The notes under the pieces: model-generated | The model's database searches: none | Seen by the model: the letters and a program-made list of their open reading frames with translations, nothing else | What the model was told of the DNA's origin: nothing | Source: Streptomyces rishiriensis | Lineage (GTDB): Bacteria > Actinomycetota > Actinomycetes > Streptomycetales > Streptomycetaceae | DNA length: 64,000 nt | Assembly (NCBI RefSeq): GCF_030815485.1 | Contig: NZ_JAUSWV010000002.1 | Coordinates: 806,001-870,000 of the forward strand | Direction: 5' to 3' | Part shown: positions 44,042 through 52,857 of the stretch, piece by piece | Layout of the letters: the number at the start of each line of letters is the position of its first letter | Numbering within the stretch: position 1 is the first letter of the stretch | Made by a program: the position numbers and the translations under genes

Positions 44042-44425
44042 ATGTCCGCCCACACCGACCGTCACGAGAATGCCGTCGCCCGCTACTTCGAGGCCTGGAA
44101 CGCACGTGACCCCGAGGCTTTGGCCAAGGCTGTTACGGCCGCATGGGCCGCGGACGGACGTTATACCGACCCGCTGGCCGACGTCCGGGGTCACGAGCAG
44201 ATCGCGGCGGTGATCGCGGCGGCACACGCCCGGTTCCCGGGCTTCGCCTTCCGGCTCGCCGGTGCCGTGGACGGGCACCACGACACGGCCCGATTCTCCT
44301 GGGAGCTGGTGAGCGAGGCCGACGGTTCGGCGCCGGTGGCCGGATCGGACGTCATCACTGTGGACGGGCAGGACCGGATCACCGCCGTCCTCGGATTCCT
44401 CGACCGGGTGCCCGCCGGAGCCTGA
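44042..44425 (+). CDS. SnoaL-like / NTF2-fold protein
   Basis: 127-residue cone-shaped alpha+beta-barrel protein of the SnoaL-like/NTF2 superfamily: HENAVARYFEAWNARDPEALAKAV helices, ADGRYTDPLADVRGHEQIAAVI and the GSDVITVDGQDRITAVLGFLD closing strands. Members are ester cyclases, isomerases or ligand-binding proteins; the function is unknown. The ATG at 44042 opens directly on the first helix. Confidence 0.82.
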   Translation: MSAHTDRHENAVARYFEAWNARDPEALAKAVTAAWAADGRYTDPLADVRGHEQIAAVIAAAHARFPGFAFRLAGAVDGHHDTARFSWELVSEADGSAPVAGSDVITVDGQDRITAVLGFLDRVPAGA

Positions 44426-44514
44426 GGCCGCCCGGCGACGAATTCCTCGGCTCGCGGTGATCTGCCCCATGGAGATCACCACGAGCGGAGGACGTCACAG
44501 GCACAACCGGAACC

Positions 44515-44783
44515 ATGAACGCCGAATTCACCGACGTATCGCGCGGGAGTCCGGCAAAAGGCGGCCGGACGTATGCCGTCCGGCCGGAGTGCGTCGAATT
44601 CCTCGGTACGCGCGGACCGGCCAAGATCCGCGGAACGGCCGACGGGCACGCGTTCCGGAGTTCGTTCACGGCCCCCGGGAACGGCACCCACGAACTTCCG
44701 TCGATGCCGAACTCCGCAAGGCGCTCGGAAAGCGTGAGGGCGATTCGGCGACCGTACGCCTGAAGGAACGGCTCAGCCGTTGA
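44515..44783 (+). pseudogene. DUF1905 family protein, single-base frameshift
   Basis: The first 62 codons give a DUF1905 beta-barrel start ([23 protein letters not shown], then NGTHELP). The remaining family sequence ([24 protein letters not shown]) continues in another frame. One missing G at about 44700 (CCGTC instead of CCGGTC) explains the break; without it the protein would be about 89 residues and end at 44783, overlapping the convergent aldo/keto reductase gene by 11 bases. As it stands the product is cut at 44763 with an unrelated tail. A sequencing error is as likely as a real mutation. Confidence 0.72.
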
Positions 44784-45765
44784 TCACCGCGTCGATCCGG
44801 GTCAGCTCCTCCGCGTCGAAGTCCAGGTGGGCGAGGGCGCCGACGCTGTCCTCGATCTGCCGGGCGCTGCTCGCGCCCACCAGCGCGGAGGTCACCCGCC
44901 CCCCGCGCAGCACCCAGGCCAGCGCCAGCTGGGCGAGGGACTGGCCGCGGGACCTGGCGATGTCGTCGAGGGCGCGCAGCTTGCCGGTGAGCTCCTCGGT
45001 GACCGCCTCGGAGTTCAGGAACGGGCTGTCGCTCGCCGCCCGCGAGTCCTCCGGGATGCCGTTCAGATAGCGGCCGGTCAGCAGTCCCTGCTCCAGCGGT
45101 GAGAACACGATCGACCCGACCTGGAGCTCGTCCAGGGCGTCGAGCAGGCCCTCGCTCTCGGGGCGGCGGTCGAGCATCGAGTAGCGCGGCTGGTGGATCA
45201 GCAGCGGGGTGCCCAGCTCACCGAGGATGCGGGCGGCCTCGCGGGTCTGCTCCGCCGAGTAGTTGGAGACGCCGACGTAGAGCGCCTTGCCCTGCTGGAC
45301 GGCGGTGTGCAGGGCGCCCATCGTCTCCTCGAGGGGAGTCTCCGGGTCGGGGCGGTGCGAGTAGAAGATGTCGACGTAGTCCAGGCCCATCCGGGTCAGG
45401 CTCTGGTCGAGCGAGGACAGCAGGTACTTGCGCGAGCCCCATTCGCCGTACGGGCCCGGCCACATCAGGTAGCCGGCCTTGGTGGAGACGACCAGCTCGT
45501 CGCGGTACGGCGCGAAGTCCGCCTTCAGCGCCTCACCCAGCGCGGACTCGGCGGCACCGGGCGGCGGCCCGTAGTTGTTGGCCAGGTCGAAGTGGGTGAT
45601 GCCGAGGTCGAAGGCGCGGCGCAGGATGGCGCGCTGCGTCTCGACCGGGCGGTCCGGGCCGAAGTTGTGCCACAGTCCGAGCGACAGCGCGGGGAGCTTC
45701 AGGCCGCTGCGTCCGGTGCGCCGGTAGGGCATGTCGGCGTAGCGGTCGGGGTGTGCGGTGTACAA
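44773..45765 (-). CDS. Aldo/keto reductase (L-glyceraldehyde 3-phosphate reductase-like)
   Basis: 330-residue AKR resembling YghZ/Gpr and potassium-channel beta-subunit-type reductases. Tetrad residues lie in HFDLANNYGPPPGAAE (Asp, Tyr), VVSTKAGY (Lys) and DIFYSHRPDP (His). The family-typical opening YTAHPDRYADMPYRRTGRSGLKLPALSLGLWHNFG sets the start at TTG 45765, with TTGGAG upstream; the frame stays open to 45873 but that part lacks similarity. It is divergent from a LysR gene that probably regulates it; 110 bases separate the starts. Likely role: detoxification of reactive aldehydes. Confidence 0.87.
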   Translation of the reverse strand: MYTAHPDRYADMPYRRTGRSGLKLPALSLGLWHNFGPDRPVETQRAILRRAFDLGITHFDLANNYGPPPGAAESALGEALKADFAPYRDELVVSTKAGYLMWPGPYGEWGSRKYLLSSLDQSLTRMGLDYVDIFYSHRPDPETPLEETMGALHTAVQQGKALYVGVSNYSAEQTREAARILGELGTPLLIHQPRYSMLDRRPESEGLLDALDELQVGSIVFSPLEQGLLTGRYLNGIPEDSRAASDSPFLNSEAVTEELTGKLRALDDIARSRGQSLAQLALAWVLRGGRVTSALVGASSARQIEDSVGALAHLDFDAEELTRIDAVING

Positions 45766-45875
45766 CGCGACTCCAAGAAGATCGGTTTCAGGAACCGCTA
45801 CCCACTCTGGCGCGACCTGCGGGTAGTGGTCCAACAGAAGAATCCGATGGAATTGTGCGGCTACGCTTCTCAATC

Positions 45876-46760
45876 ATGGAACTGCGCCACCTCCAGCACT
45901 TCGTCGCGGTCGCCGAGGACCAGCACTTCACCCGGGCCGCCGAACGCCTGATGGTCTCCCAGTCGGGCCTGTCGGCGTCGATCCGGGCTCTGGAGCGGGA
46001 ACTGCGCGCTCCGCTGTTCGTCCGCACCACCCGCCGGGTCACGCTGACGGAGGCGGGCCGGGCGCTGCTGGCCGAGGCCGAGCGGATCCTGGCGCAGGTG
46101 CGGGCGGCCCACGAGGCGGTGGCGGCCGTGCAGGGCGTGGTGCGCGGCACCCTCTCCGTGGGCACCGAGCAGTGCATCGCCGGGGTGCATGTGGCGGGGC
46201 TGCTGGCGGCGTTCCGGCGGCGTCATCCGGATGTGGAGATCCGGCTGCGGCAGACCGGCTCGGGCGCGCTCGGCGAGGAGGTCGCGGCCGGCCGGCTCGA
46301 CCTGGCCTTCGCCTACCGGACCCAGGCGGACAGCGACCAGCTCCGCTGCGCCCGGCTGGCCACCGAGCCGATGTACGTGCTGTGCCATCCCGACCACCGG
46401 CTCGCCGGGGCGTCGGCGGCGCTGACGCCGGAGGACGTCGCGGGCGAGGTGTTCGTCGACTTCCACCCCGACTGGGGCCCGCGCCGCGCCACCGACGCCG
46501 CGTTCGCCGAGGCGGGGGTGCGGCGCACGGTCGCCCTGGAGGTCAACGACGTGCACAGTCTCCTGGACCTGGTGGACGAGAACCTCGGCGTGGCCGTCGT
46601 ACCGCGCCACTTCCGGCACAAGCGGGAGGCGCTCACCGCGCTGCCCCTCAGGGGCACCGGCGAGGCGGTGTACGAGACGGTCGCGCTGCTGCCCCCCGCG
46701 CGCTCGACCAGCCCGGCGGCCCGGGCGCTGATGGCCCTGCTGGAAACGGGGAGCGGGTGA
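45876..46760 (+). CDS. LysR family transcriptional regulator
   Basis: 294-residue LTTR: N-terminal winged helix-turn-helix (MELRHLQHFVAVAEDQHFTRAAERL, SQSGLSASIRALERELRAPLF) and a type 2 periplasmic-binding-fold effector domain from about residue 90. It is transcribed away from the aldo/keto reductase gene, a classic LysR arrangement, so that gene is the probable target. The inducer is unknown. Confidence 0.92.
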   Translation: MELRHLQHFVAVAEDQHFTRAAERLMVSQSGLSASIRALERELRAPLFVRTTRRVTLTEAGRALLAEAERILAQVRAAHEAVAAVQGVVRGTLSVGTEQCIAGVHVAGLLAAFRRRHPDVEIRLRQTGSGALGEEVAAGRLDLAFAYRTQADSDQLRCARLATEPMYVLCHPDHRLAGASAALTPEDVAGEVFVDFHPDWGPRRATDAAFAEAGVRRTVALEVNDVHSLLDLVDENLGVAVVPRHFRHKREALTALPLRGTGEAVYETVALLPPARSTSPAARALMALLETGSG

Positions 46761-46785
46761 ACGCGGACTGCGCGATGGTGGATGC

Positions 46786-47298
46786 ATGCATGCCAAGGAC
46801 ATCCTCATCGACGGGTACCAACGCATCCGGGAAGAGGTCCACGCCGCCGTCAAGGGCCTGGACCCCGACGATCTGAACGCCCGGCCCGCCGACGGGTCGA
46901 ACTCCATCTCCTGGCTCGTCTGGCATCTCACCCGCGTCCAGGACGACCATCTCGCCGACGCCTTCGGACGCGACCAGGTGTGGCCGGCCCAGGACTGGGA
47001 GAAGCGGTTCGGCCTCGACCTGCCGCGCCAGGACACGGGGTACGGGCACAGCGACGCGCAGGTCGCGAAGGTGCGGGTCTCCGACGGCGGCCTGCTGACC
47101 GGGTACTACGACGCGGTGCACGCGCAGAGCATGGAGGCCCTGCGCGCGCTGACGGCGACCGACCTGGAGCGCGTCGTGGACGAGCGCTGGGATCCGCCCG
47201 TCACCCTGGGCGTACGGCTGGTCAGCGTGCTGTCCGACGACCTCCAGCACGTCGGACAGGCCGCCTATGTCCGCGGACTGCTTCAGAGCGCGGCGTAA
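46786..47298 (+). CDS. DinB/DUF664 family (mycothiol-dependent S-transferase-like) protein
   Basis: 170-residue four-helix DinB-fold protein. The metal-binding histidine triad is visible in [10 protein letters not shown] and DDLQHVGQ. Actinobacterial members use mycothiol for thiol transfer or detoxification. The gene starts 26 bases after the LysR stop on the same strand and its last 16 bases overlap the 3-prime end of the convergent adenosine deaminase gene. The substrate is unknown. Confidence 0.85.
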   Translation: MHAKDILIDGYQRIREEVHAAVKGLDPDDLNARPADGSNSISWLVWHLTRVQDDHLADAFGRDQVWPAQDWEKRFGLDLPRQDTGYGHSDAQVAKVRVSDGGLLTGYYDAVHAQSMEALRALTATDLERVVDERWDPPVTLGVRLVSVLSDDLQHVGQAAYVRGLLQSAA

Positions 47299-48350
47299 CC
47301 CGGAAGGACGACGTCCTCGATGAGGGCCTTGCGCTCGTCGAACGGCAGGAACGCGCTCTTGAGGGCGTTCACCGTGACGGTGCGCAGGTCCTCGACGGTC
47401 CAGCCGGCCTCCTGGACGAGCAGCGACATCTCGCGGGTCATCGTCGTGCCGGAGACCAGCCGGTTGTCGGTGTTGAGGGTGACGCGGAAGCCGAGGTCCT
47501 TCAGCGCGGTGATCGGGTGCTCGGCGATGGAGCGGGCCGCGCCGGTCTGCAGGTTGGAGGTCGGGCACATCTCCAGGGCCACCCGGCGGTCGCGCACCCA
47601 GCCCGCGAGCCGGCCGAGCTTGCCGTCCACGATGTCGTCGGTGATGCGCACGCCGTGCCCGATGCGCTGGGCGCCGCAGACCTGGAGGGCCTGGTGGATG
47701 CTGGGCAGGCCGTGGGCCTCGCCGGCGTGGATGGTGAAGGGGACGCTCTCGCGGCGCAGGTGCTCGAAGGCGGCGAGGTGGTCGGCGGGCGGGAAGCCGT
47801 CCTCGGCTCCGGCGATGTCGAAGCCGACGACACCGGCGTCCCGGAAGGCGACCGCGAGGTCGGCGGCCTCGCGCACGCGGTCGAACATCCGCATGCCGCA
47901 GAGCAGCGTGCCGACCCGGACCGGCGTCCCGGCCGCTGCCGCCTTCGCCATTCCGGCCGCGAGGCCCTCCTGGACCGTCTCCACGACCTCGGCGAGGGTG
48001 AGCCCGCCGTTGACGTTCAGCTCCGGGGCGTAGCGGACCTCGCCGTAGACGACTCCGTCGGCCGCCAGGTCGAGCACGTACTCCTCCGCGGTGCGCAGGA
48101 GTCCCTCGCGGGTCTGCATGACGGCGAGGGTGTGCTCGAAGGTGGCTATGTAGCGCACGAGGTCGCCCGAGTTGGCGGCCTCGAAGTACCAGGCGGCGAG
48201 TTCGTCGGGGTCGGTGGTGGGCAGGGTGTGGCCGACCGCGTCCGCGAGCTCGACGACGGTGGCGGGGCGCAGGCCGCCGTCGAGGTGGTCGTGCAGAACG
48301 GCCTTGGGGAGGCGGCGCAGGGTGTCGGTGTCGATGGGGGACGCGGTCAT
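47283..48350 (-). CDS. add: Adenosine deaminase
   Basis: 355-residue zinc amidohydrolase converting adenosine to inosine. Zinc and substrate residues are in place: HDHLDGG (His20, His22), the glycine-rich region, IHAGEAHG (His and catalytic Glu), IGHGV (His) and LNTDNRL (Asp pair at the end of strand 8). Start ATG 48350 with GAGGAA upstream. Streptomyces usually carry several add paralogues. It converges with the DinB gene, overlapping 16 bases, and lies 25 bases downstream of a VOC gene on the same strand. Confidence 0.93.
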   Translation of the reverse strand: MTASPIDTDTLRRLPKAVLHDHLDGGLRPATVVELADAVGHTLPTTDPDELAAWYFEAANSGDLVRYIATFEHTLAVMQTREGLLRTAEEYVLDLAADGVVYGEVRYAPELNVNGGLTLAEVVETVQEGLAAGMAKAAAAGTPVRVGTLLCGMRMFDRVREAADLAVAFRDAGVVGFDIAGAEDGFPPADHLAAFEHLRRESVPFTIHAGEAHGLPSIHQALQVCGAQRIGHGVRITDDIVDGKLGRLAGWVRDRRVALEMCPTSNLQTGAARSIAEHPITALKDLGFRVTLNTDNRLVSGTTMTREMSLLVQEAGWTVEDLRTVTVNALKSAFLPFDERKALIEDVVLPGYAAL

Positions 48351-48374
48351 GAGTGTGTGTTCCTCGGGTGGTTC

Positions 48375-48770
48375 TCAGGTGGTGGCGGGCTGGAGCAGGT
48401 CCCAGCGGTTTCCGTACAGGTCCTGGAAGACGGCGACGGAGCCGTAGGCCTCGTGGCGGGGCTCCTCCAGGAAGGTCACCCCGGCGGCGAGCATGCGGGC
48501 GTGGTCGCCGGCGAAGTCCTCGGTGTGCAGGAAGAACCCGACGCGGCCGCCGGTCTGGTCGCCGATCCGGGCGCGCTGGGCGTCGCCCCTGGCCCGGGCG
48601 AGCAGCAGCCCGACGCCGTCCTGGCGGTCCCCCGGCCGCACGACGACCCAGCGGGCGCCGTCGGGGCGGGGTTCGTCCTCGACGAGCCGGAATCCGAGCG
48701 CCTCGGTGTAGAAGCGGATCGCCTCGTCGTAGTCGTCGACGACAAGTGTGACCAGGGCGATGCGACTCAT
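48375..48770 (-). CDS. VOC family protein
   Basis: 131-residue single VOC domain: IALVTLVVDDYDEAIRFYTEALGFRLVED at the start and QDLYGNRWDLLQPA at the end. This is the general glyoxalase/bleomycin-resistance-like superfamily; the ligand is unknown. ATG 48770. It lies just upstream of the adenosine deaminase gene and may share its transcript. Confidence 0.88.
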   Translation of the reverse strand: MSRIALVTLVVDDYDEAIRFYTEALGFRLVEDEPRPDGARWVVVRPGDRQDGVGLLLARARGDAQRARIGDQTGGRVGFFLHTEDFAGDHARMLAAGVTFLEEPRHEAYGSVAVFQDLYGNRWDLLQPATT

Positions 48771-49011
48771 CGTGGCCTTTCGGAGAGCGTGCGGGAGGCT
48801 GCCGGGAGGGGCGATTGACGGGAGAGGTTATACGTAAAACGTTCCGCGCGCCAGTCGCCTCCGCGGCGGCGTCCAGAGGGGGCCTGCCGTCGGCATCAGG
48901 CGGATCACGTCGTGCGTCGCGGGGTGTGGCAGGCCTAGGTCGCGGGCCCGAGGCAGGGTCGGGACCGTGGCCCGAGGCGGGAGAGGCCTCGCCGTCGCTA
49001 CCGTCCCGGGC

Positions 49012-49470
49012 ATGAAGATCACGGAGCCGCCCCGCACCCCCGAGCGGCGCAAGCGGGAGCTGCTGGACCGGCTCGAACGCGAAGTCGACATCTGGGTCGC
49101 CACGGCGGACCGGGAGGCGCTGCCCTGCCTCGTCGCGCTGTGGTTCGTCTGGGACGGCGAGCACCTGTGGCTGTCCACCCGCCTCACCAACCCCACCGGC
49201 CGCAACCTCCGGGACGGCGGCCGGGCCCGCCTGGCCTTCGGGGACACGCGGGACGTGGTTCTCGTCGACGGCGAGGTCGAGACGTACACGCGGGAGGAGG
49301 TACCGCGGGAGGCCGCCTCGGCGTTCCTGGCGAAGACGGGCTGGGATCCGGGCCGGGACAGCGCGTCGTACGCCTACTTCCGGGTGCGGCCGGTCGCGGT
49401 GCAGGCGTGGCGCGAGGAGCACGAGCTGCCTGGACGGCATCTCATGCGGGACGGGGTGTGGGTCGGGTAG
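49012..49470 (+). CDS. Pyridoxamine 5'-phosphate oxidase-like (split-barrel flavin/F420) protein
   Basis: 152-residue split beta-barrel protein: DIWVATADREALPCLVALWFVWDGEHLWLSTR is the typical flavin/F420-binding barrel start, followed by GRNLRDGGRARLAFGDTRDVVLVDGEVE. In actinobacteria this group often uses coenzyme F420. ATG 49012 is preferred; GTG 48967 in the same frame is possible. It stands alone before the repeat region. Confidence 0.82.
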   Translation: MKITEPPRTPERRKRELLDRLEREVDIWVATADREALPCLVALWFVWDGEHLWLSTRLTNPTGRNLRDGGRARLAFGDTRDVVLVDGEVETYTREEVPREAASAFLAKTGWDPGRDSASYAYFRVRPVAVQAWREEHELPGRHLMRDGVWVG

Positions 49471-49571
49471 ACGACGCCGCCCGGATCCCGCCGCCGGACG
49501 CCGTTTACGGGAGCCCGGCCAGGCGGCGACGCCGGGCCCTCTGTCTGCGTGCGGCGACGCGCCGGGCCCGC

Positions 49572-49661
49572 CGGACCACCCGGACCACCCGGACCACCCG
49601 GACCACCCGGACCACCCGGACCACCCGGACCACCCGGACCACCCGGACCACCTGAGCCATT
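49572..49661. repeat. Perfect tandem repeat, ten copies of a 9-base unit
   Basis: Ten uninterrupted copies of CCGGACCAC occupy 49572-49661. The unit is a multiple of three, so it is open in several frames and can read as Gly-Pro-Pro or Arg-Thr-Thr on the plus strand and Gly-Gly-Pro-type on the minus strand. There is no accepted gene here. Confidence 0.95.
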
Positions 49662-49689
49662 GACTCCGGCCGCACCGTCAAACCCGCCC

Positions 49690-50020
49690 GGCCCGTCGAA
49701 TCCGACCGAACCGTGTAACCCAGCCGACCCCCGCAACCCCAGGCGAACCGTCGAACCCAGCGGACTCCCGAACCCCAGCCGACCCGTGGAACCCGGCCGA
49801 CCTCACAACCCCAGGCGAACTGTCGAACCCAGCCGACTCCAGACCCCAGCGGACCCGTCGAACCCGGCCGACCCCACAACCCCAGCCGACCCGTCGAACC
49901 CAGGCCGACCCCACAACCCCAGCCGACCCGTCGAACCCAGGCCGACCCCACAACCCCAGCCGACCCGTCGAACCCAGCCGACCTATCGCATCCGGCCGAC
50001 CCGTCGAACCAGTCGGCCCG
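49690..50020. repeat. Degenerate tandem repeats of about 37 bases in a non-coding gap
   Basis: The stretch is made of variants of CCGACCCGTCGAACCCAG and CCGACCCCACAACCCCAG. Two exact copies of a 37-base unit lie at 49886-49922 and 49923-49959, followed by a third partial copy from 49960; more diverged copies extend back to about 49690. Together with the 9-base repeat they fill most of the 558-base gap 49471-50028, where no gene is supported. One strand is very poor in T and the other in A. Confidence 0.88.
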
Positions 50021-50028
50021 TCGCCAGA

Positions 50029-50949
50029 TCAGTTCTCCGGTGTTCCACCGGCGCCGCGGTGGGCGGCGTTCAGGTCTTCCAGTTCCCCGGCCGTGAGGCG
50101 CAGCGCGCCCGCGGCCACGTTCTCCGCGAGATGGCCGGGGTCTCCGGTGCCCGGGATGGCCAGCACGTGCGGCCCCCGGGCGAGGGTCCAGGCGAGGCGG
50201 ACCGCGGCGGGGGACGTGCCGTGGTCGCGGGCGACGGCGAAGACCGCCTCGTCGTGGGCGGTGGAGGCGCCCTGGGCTCCGCCGTCGCCCGCGATGGCGA
50301 AGAACGGCACGAAGGCGACGCCCTGTTCGCCGCAGACGCGCAGGAGTTCCTCGGTCCGCGGGGCTCGGTGGCCGAGGCCGTAGCGGTTCTGCACGCTGAC
50401 GACGGGGGCGATGGCCTGCGCCTCGGCGAGATGGCGGGGTTCGACGTCGGAGATGCCGAGGTGACGGACGAGTCCGGCGGTGCGCAGTTCGGCGAGGGCG
50501 CCGAAGTGCTCGGCGATCGACTCCTGGCGCATCCGGCGCAGGTACACCAGGTCGAGGTGGTCGCGGCCGAGCTGGCGCAGGTTCTCCTCCACGTGGCCGC
50601 GCAGGTCCTCAGGACGGGCCGAGACGCCCCACTCCCCCGACCAGTCGCGGAAGGGGCCGACCTTGGTGGCGATGAGCAGGTCGTCCGGGTACGGGGAGAG
50701 CGCGCTGTTGATCAGCTCGTTGGCGGAGCGGAGGGCGGAGAAGTAGAAGGCGGCGGTGTCGATGTGGTTGACGCCGAGTTCGATCGCCCTGCGCAGGACG
50801 GCGATCGAACGGCCGCGGTCGCTCGGCGTGCCGAGGTGGAAGGCCGCGCTGCCGGTCAGCCGCATCGCGCCGAAGCCGATGCGGCCGACCGTCAGGTCGC
50901 CGATGTCCCAGGTTCCCGCGGCGTCCGCGGTGATCGTTCCGGAGGTCAT
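50029..50949 (-). CDS. Aldo/keto reductase
   Basis: 306-residue AKR with IGFGAMRLTG, HIDTAAFYFS (Asp and Tyr of the tetrad), LIATKVG (Lys), and VQNRYGLG; the usual His position reads LVYLRRM, so the fourth tetrad residue is Arg rather than His, as in a subset of actinobacterial AKRs. C-terminal NADP loop HVLAIPGTGDPGHLAEN. The start ATG is at 50949. It lies downstream of the sigma-factor operon on the same strand, 52 bases away. Confidence 0.87.
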   Translation of the reverse strand: MTSGTITADAAGTWDIGDLTVGRIGFGAMRLTGSAAFHLGTPSDRGRSIAVLRRAIELGVNHIDTAAFYFSALRSANELINSALSPYPDDLLIATKVGPFRDWSGEWGVSARPEDLRGHVEENLRQLGRDHLDLVYLRRMRQESIAEHFGALAELRTAGLVRHLGISDVEPRHLAEAQAIAPVVSVQNRYGLGHRAPRTEELLRVCGEQGVAFVPFFAIAGDGGAQGASTAHDEAVFAVARDHGTSPAAVRLAWTLARGPHVLAIPGTGDPGHLAENVAAGALRLTAGELEDLNAAHRGAGGTPEN

Positions 50950-51001
50950 CAGGGCAGTCTCGCACGCGCGGCGCCTGGGCTCGGCCGGGAGACGCCGGCC
51001 C

Positions 51002-51868
51002 TCAACAGGCGACCGTCTCCTCGCACTTGCGCAGTGCCTCCTGGACGTCGCGGCTCCAGTGCCGGGCCGTACGCGGGGTGGCCGAGGACACGGTGTGCAC
51101 GGCCGGCTCCCGGCGTTCCGGCAGCGCGCCGGACCTGGCACCCCGGCGGCCTTCGGCGGCCGGGGTGCCATGGGCGACGACCTCCTCCACGATCTCGGCC
51201 AGATCGCCGTCGGGGAGCGGGAGTTCGAGATCGTCGTCGACGAAGCCGACCACGGCCGGCACGTACTCCACCAGCGCCCGCAACGCCCTGGGCAGTCCTC
51301 TCCCGCCGCGCCGCAGACCGCTGAGCACGTGCAGCGCCGTGGCGATCTCCAGTTCGGTGGCCTCCCGGCTCAGTGTGGCGGGGGTGATCTCCGTGTGGCG
51401 CAGCCACCAGTCGGCCTCCTCGTCCTCCCCCAGCGAGCGGTGGTGGAGGTAGAGGCAGTACGAGGAGACGGTGTCCGAGGCTCCGGCGCCGTACTGCCAC
51501 CAGAAGCGGGCGCTGTCCTCGCAGTCGGCCAGGTACAGGAGGCTGCCGAGGATCCGTGCGCCGGAGGGCTCGGGCAGGGAGCTGCCGAGGAAGTTGCCCA
51601 GACCCTCGAGCGCCCCGGTACGGGTCAGCAGCGCCTCGCAGAGCGCCCTGAGGTCCCGGGCCGCGGGGTGCACCCGCGGGGGCCTGCGAGCCGCCGCGGC
51701 GCGCTGCGGGCACACCCGCGCCGCGGGCTCGTCGGGGCCGCCCGCCGCGACCCGGGCGGCGATCCGGGCCTCGGCGGCCTCGATGTCCGAGCGGGTGCAG
51801 GGGGCCGTGGGCACGAGGCGCGCCCCGGCCAGCAGTGTGTCGATGTCGCTCACGGTGTCGAAGGTCAT
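51002..51868 (-). CDS. Unknown protein coupled to an ECF-like sigma factor
   Basis: 288-residue soluble protein that I do not recognise. The centre is helical with aromatic-rich segments (CEDSARFWWQYGAGASDTVSSYCLYLHHRSLG, EADWWLRHTEI), and the C-terminal part is acidic, then basic and low-complexity, ending KCEETVAC. Its ATG overlaps the sigma gene stop (ATGA), so the two are made together. By position it may regulate the sigma factor, but no anti-sigma motif (zinc HxxxCxxC, transmembrane span) is present. Confidence 0.65.
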   Translation of the reverse strand: MTFDTVSDIDTLLAGARLVPTAPCTRSDIEAAEARIAARVAAGGPDEPAARVCPQRAAAARRPPRVHPAARDLRALCEALLTRTGALEGLGNFLGSSLPEPSGARILGSLLYLADCEDSARFWWQYGAGASDTVSSYCLYLHHRSLGEDEEADWWLRHTEITPATLSREATELEIATALHVLSGLRRGGRGLPRALRALVEYVPAVVGFVDDDLELPLPDGDLAEIVEEVVAHGTPAAEGRRGARSGALPERREPAVHTVSSATPRTARHWSRDVQEALRKCEETVAC

Positions 51869-52431
51869 GACCGCTCCGCCTCCTCCTCGGCGCACGATGT
51901 GTAGATCTCCCGCAGCCGGCGTTTGGCATAGCGTTCGGTGGAGCGCACCCCGGCCTCGGTGATCCCCAGCTGGAACGCCACCTCGGCGGTGCTGTAACCC
52001 TCGCAGTAGCGCAGCCGGATGACGTCCCGCTGACGCTCGGGGAGGGCGGAGATCGCCCGGAACAGCCGCAGGTTCTGCTCGATCACCTCGAAGGCGTCCT
52101 CGGCGCCCTGGAGGGTGACCGTCTCGAAGACGGCCGTGTCCATCAGCGTGGCCCGCCGGCCACGGGCCCGGGCGTGGTCGACGACGCGGTTCTTCATCAC
52201 CCGCCAGGCGTAGGCGGCGGGGTTCTCGGCGCTCAGTATCCGGGGCCACTGCCGGGCGAGTTGGACGAACGCCTCGTCCACGGCCTCCTCGGCGTCCGCG
52301 CGGCAGCGCAGACAGCGCTCGGCCTCGCGGACGTAGCGCGGCCGGTGCATCTGGTGGAAGGCGCTGAAGTCCAGGGGCAGTTTCTCCGGCGCCCGCGGGT
52401 TGCCCGCGGGTCGCAGCTCCTCCTGGGTCAC
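51865..52431 (-). CDS. ECF-like RNA polymerase sigma factor
   Basis: 188-residue two-domain sigma factor. Region 2: DFSAFHQMHRPRYVREAERCLRCRADAEEAVDEAFVQLARQWPRI, with WRVMKNRVVDHAR as 2.4. Region 4: LPERQRDVIRLRYCEGYSTAEVAFQLGITEAGVRSTERYAKRRL. It starts with GTG 52431 overlapping the stop of a 54-codon gene (GTGA) and overlaps the next gene by ATGA. No recognisable membrane anti-sigma gene is adjacent. Confidence 0.88.
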   Translation of the reverse strand: MTQEELRPAGNPRAPEKLPLDFSAFHQMHRPRYVREAERCLRCRADAEEAVDEAFVQLARQWPRILSAENPAAYAWRVMKNRVVDHARARGRRATLMDTAVFETVTLQGAEDAFEVIEQNLRLFRAISALPERQRDVIRLRYCEGYSTAEVAFQLGITEAGVRSTERYAKRRLREIYTSCAEEEAERS

Positions 52432-52592
52432 CGATCGCCTCCCGGGAGCCGGTGGTCCATCTCCCGGACGCCCACCCGCACGAGTGCGGCGACGGACCGG
52501 CGCGCGAGGGTGAGGACGCCGGGCCCGAAGACCCGCAGGGCTAGCACGGACAACGCCACGTCGCGGGCGAGCTGTTCGAACTGGTCGTTCAC
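52428..52592 (-). CDS. Small hypothetical protein at the head of the sigma operon
   Basis: 54-residue protein, NDQFEQLARDVALSVLALR then VLTLARRSVAALVRVGV, an amphipathic helical peptide without recognised family. The GTG at 52592 is the likely start; the frame also reaches ATG 52646. Its TGA overlaps the sigma-factor GTG. Supported mainly by coupling and codon bias. Confidence 0.55.
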   Translation of the reverse strand: MNDQFEQLARDVALSVLALRVFGPGVLTLARRSVAALVRVGVREMDHRLPGGDR

Positions 52593-52857
52593 GGACCCTT
52601 CGGTCCTTCCGCTGGCTGTGCGGGGCTCAGGGACCCCGGAAGGCATCGGTCACACCTTCTGCCTCCACGGCGTCCGGCGGTGCCGATTCGTGCACTCCGG
52701 ATTCGAAAGTCCGACGGAATTGGCCGTTTCGGACTACGGACCGTGCCATTCCGGGCTAACACCCGTCCCCTGAAGGCCGCTTGGTGGGCTACTTCCGCTC
52801 GATCACGTCCGTTTTCGCCCGCCCGTGGCCGCTGCCGCCCCCCGCGCCTCGCGTCGC

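Noticed and set aside
49572..49959. Possible CRISPR array
   Set aside because: The repeats are directly adjacent without unique spacers, and no cas genes are present.
49549..51324. Plus-strand frame beginning with nine Gly-Pro-Pro triplets, looking like a collagen-type protein
   Set aside because: The triplets come from the 9-base DNA repeat, which is open in several frames; the rest of the frame is antisense to the aldo/keto reductase gene and has no collagen pattern.
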